In this document: positions 1 through 5,116 of the stretch, one piece after another
How positions within the stretch are numbered: position 1 is the stretch's first letter
Layout: each line of letters opens with the position of its first letter
Assembly: GCA_020355145.1 (NCBI GenBank)
Contig: CP070660.1
Coordinates: forward strand, 876,252-881,367
DNA length: 5,116 nucleotides
From: Deltaproteobacteria bacterium
GTDB taxonomy: Bacteria > Desulfobacterota > DSM-4660 > Desulfatiglandales > B25-G16
Direction: 5' to 3'
The notes under the pieces: model-generated
What the model saw: the letters and a program-made list of their open reading frames with translations, nothing else
What the model was told of the DNA's origin: nothing
Databases searched by the model: none
Made by a program: the position numbers and the translations under genes

Positions 1-495
1 CTTGACATCTATGCTACCCAAGACTGGCATCCCAAAAATCATCTCTCCTTTTACACCAATCACCCAGGGAAAAAGCCCTTTGAGGTTATCAAGCTCCATG
101 GAGAAGATCAGGTTTTGTGGCCCCCGAACTGTGTCCAGTGTACGGAAAACGCCGAGATCTTAATTGATAATTCCTTGTTCAAACTGGTAGTTCAAAAAGG
201 AATGCTAGCTGACTGGGACAGCTATTCGGGCTTTTAGGTTGGTGGTGATAACAAGACCATCTTGGAAGGTGCCTTAAGAAAGGAAGGCGTAGATAAAGTG
301 CTGATGTTTGGCATTGCCACTGATTACTGCGTAAAGAGTACAGCCATTGATGGTGCTAGATTAGGGTTTGAAGTCACCGTTGTTAAGGATCTTTGCCGAG
401 GTGTAGATCCTAAGACAACCGAAAAAGCAGTTCAAGAGATGAGAGCTTCAGGTGTCAGGGTAGTAGAGAGACTGGATCAAGTTCAGATAAGGTAG
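1..495 (+). pseudogene. pncA: Nicotinamidase (PncA, isochorismatase-like fold), 5' truncated by window and interrupted by in-frame TAG
   Basis: Nicotinamidase hydrolyses nicotinamide to nicotinate and ammonia in cytosolic NAD salvage. Frame 1 reads from base 1 and matches PncA throughout: QDWHP (metal-ligand Asp at 22-24, His at 28-30), a WPPNCVQ stretch (121-138), the catalytic Lys of QKG (196-198), DSYSGF (217-234), then ATDYCVKST with the nucleophile Cys at 328-330, and a normal C-terminus before TAG at 493-495. About 50 N-terminal residues, including the first catalytic Asp, lie outside the window. A TAG at 235-237 directly after DSYSGF splits the frame, yet both sides stay in the same frame and in family register, so this is a point nonsense change, not a frameshift. 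The family WPxHCVQ motif is WPPNCVQ here: the third metal-ligand His is Asn (127-129). The downstream part could only begin at a TTG (262) with no convincing ribosome site. A sequencing error or TAG readthrough remains possible. Confidence 0.85.
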
Positions 496-537
496 GCCCG
501 CTTGCTAACCAAGATCAGAAGGCCGAGCCCTTTTTTT
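495..537 (+). terminator. Possible weak rho-independent terminator after pncA
   Basis: A run of seven T (531-537) follows a GC-rich arm at 524-529. That arm can pair with 495-500 with one mismatch, and a small cttg/caag hairpin (501-504 with 510-513) can stack inside. The stem is imperfect, so this is a tentative call. The rest of the gap to the convergent ribonuclease gene (538-568) shows nothing clear, and I see no good terminator for the minus-strand operon. Confidence 0.3.
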
Positions 538-568
538 GGTCTTTGGAAACCGTAGATTAGAATTACAC

Positions 569-2545
569 TTAATTGGCCAACTCAAGGCTAAGCACGTCAT
601 CCCTGGGATCTGACCTCTTTACAACTACCTTTATCTCTTCCCCTGGTGAAAACTCAAGACTACTTGTAAGCTCAGCAACGAAAAGAAGGTCAGTTAGTAT
701 TATCAAGTACTTATATTTAAGTCTTTGGAAGACAATAGCATTGAAAGTATTATTTATCCTTCCTGCAAGATATTTCAGTATCCAATACCTCGTTTGATTC
801 CTCTTCATCAGATCAATATCCCTTAATGTCTGCTGTATCAATAGGTTCAGCTCTTTAAGCCTTGACTCATTATAGACGGGGGATTTCTTGAGCAGGGCAG
901 AATGGATTTGACGTTGCACGACCAGGTCCATATATCTTCTTAGTGGGGAGGTTGCATTGGTGTAGACTTCAACCCCGAGACCACTATGTGGTTGAGGTAT
1001 TATATCTATGAAAAGGGGCTGAAGCTTGCGCCTTTGTTGAAATACATAATAGATATAGTCGGATTCATCATTGAATAGCCTTTCTTGAGGTGGTTCTTGG
1101 CTCCTGTAAAGGATAGGCAGTGCTGTTTCAGAGGCAAATTTTGCGGCTAGCCAGTTATATAGAATCATACATTCTGAGACGATAATCTTGGCAGGGGTGT
1201 CCTGCTCTATGAGTCTGACCCTTATACCTGAGTTATCGTCAAATTCAAAATGGATCTCCGGCAGGGGTATGAGCAATGCCCCATTGGCAATCCTCTTTTG
1301 TCTAAGGGCCTGGCTCAGTTGGTAGAGGGCCGAAAAAGTTGGTTCATCTGCATATACTGCACTTACCTGATCGTAGGTAAGCTGCCTCTCTGTTCTCACA
1401 ATGCTAGGTATGAAACGATAATCCTTCAGGTTCCAATCCCTATCAAAATCTGCCATGAGGGAAATAGCCAACCTCTTAAAACCCTTTAACAGACTTAATA
1501 CATTGTTAGAGAGGGTTGAGGGGAACATAGGGATCTGATCCACCGGAAGGTAGATGGAGCTCGCCCTAGCAGAGGCCTCCCTGTCTAAGTGCCCATCAAC
1601 CTGAATAAATGGAGCTAAATCAGTAATATGAACGCCGAGCCTATAGCCTTCATCAATAGGCTGCAGGCTTAATGCATCATCAAAATCCCTGGTAAATGGC
1701 CCATCAATGGTAAAGATAGATAGATCTGTTAAGTCTTCCCGACCTGAGGGGTCTATCTCTTTTTTCATCACTATCTCTGCCTCTTTAAGGGCGGGCTCAC
1801 TGAAATCGATCCTTATTTTAAGCCTATGAAGATCAAGATTCTCGTCTTCACGCCATATATCCAGCTTCACCAACAGGTGGCGTGCCTGACCTATATCCTT
1901 GATCCCAGCCCGAGAAAACATCTCCTTACCCACCTTAAAATCCGGTGCATCCTTTCCATAAAGGGCAAGTTGAACAAGGATGTCAATAATCTTTTCCTTT
2001 AGGGGTGGATCCTCATGATGTCGATTATTGATCACCTCCTTAAGGAAGTGTGCCCCCTCATTGATCTCCCTTTCTCTCAATTCAGTTGCATCTCTGGCCT
2101 TTCTTATCTGTTCTACCTTATCTGGACTATTTGGGATAAAATAGCCATCCTTCATCTTAAAATAGATCTTGTCAGCAAAAAGGGCCCTGACCAGACCGGA
2201 TATATGATCATCGGTGACATTTTTACCAAAGGAAAGGTGGGCGAGATATTCGTAGGTAAAGGCCTCATTTTCCTCATGCGTAAGTTCCCATAGGTCTTGA
2301 ACAGCAACCTTTGTCATGAAATCAATGCGCCTATTTTCAACTACCTTCATCTCCTTTAGCAATTCCTCCCGTGACCTGGAGGTATCTAAGGTGGTAGATG
2401 AAATAACGAGGGCCCTTTTGGGAGAGATACTCACCTCATGGTTGGACAGGGTTAAGAGCTGCAATCTATTTCCCCTATCCTTCAGACAGACAGATAGTAC
2501 GATCTCCCTCTGATCAATGTACTCAATAATCTTTCCCTCAGCCAT
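569..2545 (-). CDS. RNB-domain 3'-5' exoribonuclease (RNase II/R family)
   Basis: The 658-residue protein is a processive or distributive 3'-5' exoribonuclease of the RNase II/R superfamily, expected in the cytosol for RNA decay or trimming. The RNB core starts near residue 275: TIDGPFTRDFDDAL supplies the four metal-binding aspartates (D281, D287, D289, D290), followed by HITD (307-310) and TSPLRRYMDLVVQRQ (532-546), which carries the conserved RNA-contacting arginines. All key acidic residues are present, so it should be active. Length is close to E. coli RNase II (about 644), shorter than RNase R. Residues 1-50 look like a small beta barrel. Residues 70-250 are helix-rich and probably contain winged-helix modules rather than two clear cold-shock domains. 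The last 60 residues look like a degenerate S1-type barrel. The ATG start has AAGGA (2552-2556) six bases upstream; the gene ends in TAA. It is the last gene of the minus-strand operon, 81 bases after the membrane-protein gene. Whether it should be called rnb or rnr cannot be settled from this sequence. Confidence 0.93.
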   Translation of the reverse strand: MAEGKIIEYIDQREIVLSVCLKDRGNRLQLLTLSNHEVSISPKRALVISSTTLDTSRSREELLKEMKVVENRRIDFMTKVAVQDLWELTHEENEAFTYEYLAHLSFGKNVTDDHISGLVRALFADKIYFKMKDGYFIPNSPDKVEQIRKARDATELREREINEGAHFLKEVINNRHHEDPPLKEKIIDILVQLALYGKDAPDFKVGKEMFSRAGIKDIGQARHLLVKLDIWREDENLDLHRLKIRIDFSEPALKEAEIVMKKEIDPSGREDLTDLSIFTIDGPFTRDFDDALSLQPIDEGYRLGVHITDLAPFIQVDGHLDREASARASSIYLPVDQIPMFPSTLSNNVLSLLKGFKRLAISLMADFDRDWNLKDYRFIPSIVRTERQLTYDQVSAVYADEPTFSALYQLSQALRQKRIANGALLIPLPEIHFEFDDNSGIRVRLIEQDTPAKIIVSECMILYNWLAAKFASETALPILYRSQEPPQERLFNDESDYIYYVFQQRRKLQPLFIDIIPQPHSGLGVEVYTNATSPLRRYMDLVVQRQIHSALLKKSPVYNESRLKELNLLIQQTLRDIDLMKRNQTRYWILKYLAGRINNTFNAIVFQRLKYKYLIILTDLLFVAELTSSLEFSPGEEIKVVVKRSDPRDDVLSLELAN

Positions 2546-2551
2546 AAAAGA

Positions 2552-2556
2552 TCCTT
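2552..2556 (-). promoter_or_regulatory. Ribosome binding site of the RNB ribonuclease gene
   Basis: AAGGA lies six bases before the ATG and supports that start. The 81-base gap between the membrane-protein stop and this start (2546-2626) holds only a 5-bp hairpin (2582-2586 with 2590-2594) and no obvious promoter, so transcription probably continues from upstream. Confidence 0.6.
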
Positions 2557-2626
2557 ACCCCGTCTTACACGATAAAAGGTTTACCCCCTGGGTAGAGGTC
2601 GAGGTTTGCTCAAGAATTTTGGCTTC

Positions 2627-2905
2627 TTACTTATGGGAGGAAAGGAAAGAGATAATAGCTAAAACGATGGTAACAAGGCCCAGACCTGCATATATCACTA
2701 TGCCAAGGGGAGAGCCTTTAAGAGTTTCGATTAAAAACGATCTGTTGTAAAGATATCCAATATAAAAGACAAAGAGAAATGACACAGCAAGTCCCAAATG
2801 TATCCGTCTAAGCAGGAGACATATAGAGATTAAAGCGATATAGGAGATAAGTATATAAATGGGGATCTTGATTTCCACTGCAGATAATATACCCACGGGA
2901 TCCAT
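2627..2905 (-). CDS. Small integral membrane protein, three predicted helices, function unknown
   Basis: This is a 92-residue hydrophobic protein that I do not recognise. Three membrane segments can be seen at about residues 14-32, 37-53 and 67-87, joined by a short RRIH turn (33-36) and a loop containing YNRS and ETLKGS (53-66). The C-terminus is SFLSSHK. There is no cleavable signal peptide pattern, no cysteine pair and no catalytic motif. By the positive-inside rule the RR turn would be cytoplasmic, placing the N-terminus outside, but the evidence is slight. The ATG has a strong AAGGAG site nine bases upstream (2915-2920), with a further GAGGG closer in, so translation is likely real. It lies 42 bases after the KptA-like gene and 81 bases before the ribonuclease, in the same direction, consistent with one transcript. 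A role linked to anchoring its neighbours at the membrane would be speculation. Confidence 0.75.
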   Translation of the reverse strand: MDPVGILSAVEIKIPIYILISYIALISICLLLRRIHLGLAVSFLFVFYIGYLYNRSFLIETLKGSPLGIVIYAGLGLVTIVLAIISFLSSHK

Positions 2906-2914
2906 AATTACCCT

Positions 2915-2920
2915 CTCCTT
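2915..2920 (-). promoter_or_regulatory. Ribosome binding site of the small membrane protein gene
   Basis: AAGGAG sits nine bases before the ATG at 2905. It is one of the stronger sites in the window and is the main evidence that this short hydrophobic gene is translated. Confidence 0.65.
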
Positions 2921-2947
2921 TTTATTTTATCATTTCCCGAGAACCCC

Positions 2948-3715
2948 CTAAAAACGTATCTGCCGCCCGCTTTTTTCAAGGCAGGCCCTTTTTCTTCTTC
3001 TACCTTTTTTTACCTCCTCCTTCCATCCGATTCTTTTTTTGGCCTTGTTTCGCCGTCTAAGATCAGGATCCCTTTCTGCTCTCAAGATAAAGGATCCTGG
3101 GGCTATTTCCCTTTCTTTCCCAATGGCTTCTTCCTTGGGAGGCAGCCCCTTTGGCAATGGTGGACCGCTAATAAACTGGACTGGAACCCTATCTGCCAGA
3201 TAGATAGAATCACCAAAGGGAAAAAAGCTTATGCCATTCTCAATGGCTGTTCCTGCCTTTATCTCTAAGGTAATTGGCTTCTGATCTGACCGACGTGCAA
3301 TCCGGATGGCGAGATCTTTATCTGTGGCCATCACTACATACTCTTTTGATCCAGGCAACAGGCCAGCCTTAAGAATATAGGGATATGCCTTTCTTTTAAC
3401 TGCCTTAAATAGGATCTTTGGAGTAGGGGTAAGACCTTTCGCCTTATTTACCGGGCAGAAGTTCCGCTTAGTGGATCTGATCTTTTTCTCATCAATCTCA
3501 AAGGGGCCATCCCTATCATTTAATAGGACCTCTCTTAAGTGGGATTCCCGAACATAGGCCATGTTTGGTTCTTCATTAATGGCCTTTAGAAGTTCTTTAA
3601 TGGGTATGTATCCCTCTTTATCCGGGACAAGGCCAAACTCATCCGGTCTATCTCCCAATATGTAACCCATCAAACGACTGAGATTGGTGACCTTTCTTTT
3701 ATTTTTCTTAGCCAC
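2948..3715 (-). CDS. Divergent RNA 2'-phosphotransferase (KptA/Tpt1)-like protein with degenerate active site and basic tail
   Basis: True Tpt1/KptA enzymes move an RNA 2'-phosphate to NAD, giving ADP-ribose cyclic phosphate and nicotinamide. The 255-residue protein follows the family fold: a winged-helix N-lobe (about 10-75; LSRLMGYIL, PDEFGLVPDKEGY, then ELLKAI) and an ADP-ribosyltransferase-like lobe (about 98-182; ending DSIYLADRVPVQFI). Compared by eye with E. coli KptA as I recall it, the RHxP motif is GDRP (21-24), RAxQGHS is RSTKRNF (80-86), YHGT is FKAV (103-106), and the late catalytic Arg falls on S143 unless shifted to R142. Only R80 clearly remains of the Arg-His-Arg-Arg tetrad. 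Residues 183-255 form an extra tail; 19 of its last 41 residues are Lys or Arg. The start is GTG with AAGGA six bases upstream; the next in-frame ATG is codon 16, inside the domain. The stop is TAG. The gene begins 18 bases after the phosphoribosyltransferase stop. RNA binding is likely, phosphotransferase activity doubtful. Confidence 0.78.
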   Translation of the reverse strand: MAKKNKRKVTNLSRLMGYILGDRPDEFGLVPDKEGYIPIKELLKAINEEPNMAYVRESHLREVLLNDRDGPFEIDEKKIRSTKRNFCPVNKAKGLTPTPKILFKAVKRKAYPYILKAGLLPGSKEYVVMATDKDLAIRIARRSDQKPITLEIKAGTAIENGISFFPFGDSIYLADRVPVQFISGPPLPKGLPPKEEAIGKEREIAPGSFILRAERDPDLRRRNKAKKRIGWKEEVKKGRRRKRACLEKSGRQIRF

Positions 3716-3721
3716 TCAGTT

Positions 3722-3726
3722 TCCTT
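3722..3726 (-). promoter_or_regulatory. Ribosome binding site fixing the GTG start of the KptA-like gene
   Basis: AAGGA lies six bases before GTG (3713-3715), inside the 18-base gap after the upstream stop codon. It decides for the GTG start over the ATG at codon 16, which would delete part of the conserved N-lobe. The tight spacing suggests translational coupling to the upstream gene. Confidence 0.6.
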
Positions 3727-3733
3727 GCTAAAT

Positions 3734-4891
3734 TTATAATTCCACCTTACTCAATTGGTTTAAGACAAATTCCCTTATCTGGGAGGGTTTAGGTAGGGGG
3801 TACTCCAGGTGTCCCTTGGAGAGAAATGGGACCAAGACCTCTTCCTCAACACCTCCACATAAACACCTTCCGGGCCTTTCTTTCACTGGACAAACCCTTG
3901 CCTCTAAACACTCCTTACATCGAAACACCCTCTTCCTGCCTGACATCTTCCCCCTCTTGGCCAAGGGATGACCATCTACCTCTATTATATCCATAGAAAA
4001 GTCTACAACCGGCGCATTGCTTACTGCAGTTCCAACACCATAGGCATCTGCAACAATATTGTACCTTTTGATATCCATTTCGTCAATGCCACCACTTAGA
4101 AAAAGCTTTACCCCCTTGTATCCCCTAAGATCAAGCTCCCATCTTACCTCCTTCATAATCTCCAGGAAATCCCCCCTTCTGCTCCGCGGTGTATCAAGCC
4201 TGACAGCATACAGCTTATCACCCAATTCACTAGCTACATTAAGTGCCTCTATCTTTTCGTCGTTAAAGGTGTCTATCAGGCTTACCCTTCTAACCCCTTG
4301 TTCAATGACCTCATCAAATGCCTTTGTGGCCTTTACGGTATCGCCCATGATCAAGATGAGTGCATGGGGCATTGTCCCTACCGGATCTTTTTCAATGAGT
4401 CTGGCCCCAAGGCCGACCGATACACCATCGCAGCCCCCTATATATGCATTTCTCTCTATCAAGGGGGCTATTGTTGGGTGCATCCTGCGGGTACCAAAAC
4501 TTATTACCTCTTTCTTGCCTGCGGCCTTTTTACACCTGGCAGCCATGGTAGCTATACCAGATACCTGACATAAAAGACCAAGGATCGTTGTCTCATACTG
4601 GCCGAAGTCGAGATACCTTCCGCTGATCTCCATTACTGGTTGTTGTGGATCAAATATGGTGCCTTCCTTCATCATCCTGACATCAACTGGAAGACCTTTT
4701 AAGACCTCGGCGCATTCCTCAACCCCTGCAAGTACAGCCCAAGGCCAGCTTGATGGGAGATTATTGGCCTTAAGCTCTGCCCGAACATGCAAATCTATCC
4801 CCTTGGCCTCCAAGATCTTCTTGGTCCTCTCAAAATAGATATCCGTAACCAAGCCCTCTTTTACCTCTTTCCAGGTAATAGTATGGACCAA
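3734..4891 (-). CDS. pncB: Nicotinate phosphoribosyltransferase, archaeal/Thermoplasma-like type with C-terminal zinc knuckle
   Basis: The enzyme joins nicotinate to PRPP, giving nicotinate mononucleotide, the committed step of the Preiss-Handler route to NAD in the cytosol. The 385-residue protein has the type II phosphoribosyltransferase motifs in order: FGTRRMHP (132-139), GTMPHA (172-177), SLIDTFND (204-211), RLDT (231-234), LSGGID (265-270) and GVGT (285-288). These fit phosphate and nicotinate binding at the barrel mouth. A cysteine cluster near the C-terminus (C325, C328, C334, C343, C345) matches the zinc-knuckle known in the Thermoplasma acidophilum enzyme, whose length (about 390) is also similar. 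It lacks the longer E. coli PncB layout. Translation starts at TTG; AAAGGAG lies seven bases upstream and no better start is near. It is the first gene of the minus-strand operon, driven by a near-consensus promoter. The other nicotinate-route gene, pncA, lies 3.2 kb away, convergent and apparently broken. Confidence 0.93.
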   Translation of the reverse strand: MVHTITWKEVKEGLVTDIYFERTKKILEAKGIDLHVRAELKANNLPSSWPWAVLAGVEECAEVLKGLPVDVRMMKEGTIFDPQQPVMEISGRYLDFGQYETTILGLLCQVSGIATMAARCKKAAGKKEVISFGTRRMHPTIAPLIERNAYIGGCDGVSVGLGARLIEKDPVGTMPHALILIMGDTVKATKAFDEVIEQGVRRVSLIDTFNDEKIEALNVASELGDKLYAVRLDTPRSRRGDFLEIMKEVRWELDLRGYKGVKLFLSGGIDEMDIKRYNIVADAYGVGTAVSNAPVVDFSMDIIEVDGHPLAKRGKMSGRKRVFRCKECLEARVCPVKERPGRCLCGGVEEEVLVPFLSKGHLEYPLPKPSQIREFVLNQLSKVEL

Positions 4892-4898
4892 CTCTAAT

Positions 4899-4905
4899 CT
4901 CCTTT
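4899..4905 (-). promoter_or_regulatory. Ribosome binding site fixing the TTG start of pncB
   Basis: AAAGGAG, nearly the full anti-Shine-Dalgarno complement, sits seven bases before TTG (4889-4891). This justifies a non-ATG start. A strong site with a weak start codon may set moderate translation of the first operon gene. Confidence 0.7.
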
Positions 4906-4928
4906 ATTAAGACTATTCGCTTACAGGC

Positions 4929-4957
4929 ATTAAACCCACCAGGGAAAACTATGTCAA
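4929..4957 (-). promoter_or_regulatory. Sigma70-type promoter of the pncB-kptA-like-rnb operon
   Basis: On the minus strand a perfect TTGACA (4957-4952), a 17-base spacer and TTTAAT (4934-4929, five of six matches to TATAAT) form a near-consensus promoter. Transcription would start near 4921-4922, giving a leader of about 30 bases before the TTG start. An A/T-rich block just upstream (4958-4980) could serve as an UP element. No operator palindrome or NiaR/NrtR-like site could be recognised. Confidence 0.7.
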
Positions 4958-4985
4958 CCCTTTATTAAATATCCCTTTTTGCCAA

Positions 4986-5015
4986 TTGACAAGATCTGAT
5001 TATTGATGATATACA
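4986..5015 (+). promoter_or_regulatory. Sigma70-type promoter (extended -10) for the rightward gene
   Basis: A perfect TTGACA (4986-4991) is followed after 18 bases by TATACA (5010-5015), preceded by TGA, which makes an extended -10 (TGnTATACA). A start near 5021 gives a leader of about 45 bases. The -35 boxes of this and the leftward promoter face away from each other, with only 28 bases between them. Confidence 0.6.
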
Positions 5016-5030
5016 AAAAGTAGACTCAAT

Positions 5031-5049
5031 AAGGTCCATAGGGGCCCTT
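5031..5049 (+). other. Small hairpin in the leader of the rightward gene
   Basis: The arms aaggtcc (5031-5037) and gggcctt-like 5043-5049 can pair over seven positions with one mismatch (T5035 with C5045) and a five-base loop. It ends four bases before the GGAAGGAG ribosome site (5053-5060), so it could affect translation or mRNA 5' stability. Chance is an adequate alternative. Confidence 0.25.
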
Positions 5050-5066
5050 GATGGAAGGAGACTATT

Positions 5067-5116
5067 ATGGAATCAGATAGGGAAAAAAGGCTTGTCCTTT
5101 GGTTTGATGAGATCAC
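5067..5116 (+). CDS. N-terminus of a gene resembling phosphoenolpyruvate synthase, cut by window end
   Basis: An ATG at 5067 has a very strong GGAAGGAG site (5053-5060) six bases upstream and a promoter at 4986-5015, so this is a real gene start. Only 16 full codons are visible: MESDREKRLVLWFDEI, followed by a Thr codon lacking its last base. The LVLWFDEI string resembles the opening of PEP synthases (E. coli PpsA begins with a similar LVLWYNQL just before its VGGKNASLGEM motif). That enzyme converts pyruvate, ATP and water to phosphoenolpyruvate, AMP and phosphate in gluconeogenesis. The diagnostic downstream motif lies beyond the window, so the assignment rests on about eight residues and is an inference. 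It is transcribed divergently from the pncB operon. Confidence 0.5.
   Translation, partial: MESDREKRLVLWFDEI

Noticed and set aside
235..237. TAG as a pyrrolysine codon
   Set aside because: Possible but not favoured: TAG is an ordinary stop at two other genes here, PncA is not a known pyrrolysine protein, and the His-to-Asn change points to decay.
262..495. Separate 77-residue protein starting at TTG 262
   Set aside because: It is the in-frame 3' half of the interrupted nicotinamidase; no convincing ribosome site precedes the TTG, and alone it lacks the Lys and metal-binding residues.
2015..2293. Plus-strand frame inside the ribonuclease gene
   Set aside because: Antisense shadow of a strongly supported coding sequence with intact catalytic motifs; composition is not protein-like and no homology was recognised.
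2546..2626. Internal promoter or regulatory RNA before the ribonuclease gene
   Set aside because: Only a 5-bp hairpin and no convincing -35/-10 pair on the minus strand.
4059..4568. 169-residue plus-strand open frame
   Set aside because: It lies wholly antisense inside pncB, is Ser/Leu/Pro-rich as expected of a shadow frame, and has no recognisable domain.
1..5116. CRISPR array, tRNA or rRNA gene, insertion sequence
   Set aside because: No regularly spaced repeats, no cloverleaf or rRNA-like segments, no transposase and no terminal inverted repeats were seen on either strand.

Overview
This window is bacterial. All intact genes have good Shine-Dalgarno sites, and both sigma70-type promoters are close to consensus. 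Gene content (an archaeal-type nicotinate phosphoribosyltransferase, a divergent KptA-like protein, a compact RNB ribonuclease), moderate GC and visible use of AGG/AGA/ATA codons would suit an anaerobic Desulfobacterota-like or related, possibly thermophilic, bacterium. That placement is inference; no marker gene is present.

Layout, left to right: (1) Bases 1-495, plus strand: the C-terminal three quarters of a nicotinamidase (pncA) whose frame is cut by an in-frame TAG at 235-237. The reading frame is otherwise continuous. The usual third metal-ligand His is Asn, so this looks like a decaying pseudogene. (2) Bases 496-568: a short convergent gap with a possible weak terminator. (3) Bases 569-4891, minus strand: a probable four-gene operon, in transcription order nicotinate phosphoribosyltransferase, divergent RNA 2'-phosphotransferase (KptA/Tpt1)-like protein, small three-helix membrane protein, and RNB-family exoribonuclease. 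Gaps are 18, 42 and 81 bases. (4) Bases 4892-5066: a divergent control region with two back-to-back promoters, each with a perfect TTGACA -35 box. (5) Bases 5067-5116, plus strand: the first 16 codons of a gene that resembles the start of phosphoenolpyruvate synthase.

How the genes may work together: PncA converts nicotinamide to nicotinate and PncB converts nicotinate to nicotinate mononucleotide, so the two flank one salvage route to NAD. Tpt1/KptA enzymes consume NAD and release nicotinamide while removing an RNA 2'-phosphate, and RNB enzymes degrade RNA. The operon therefore joins NAD salvage to RNA end processing or decay. However, the KptA-like protein has lost most of the family's catalytic residues and carries a very basic tail. 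It may be an RNA-binding or otherwise repurposed member rather than a phosphotransferase. This is the most interesting item in the window.
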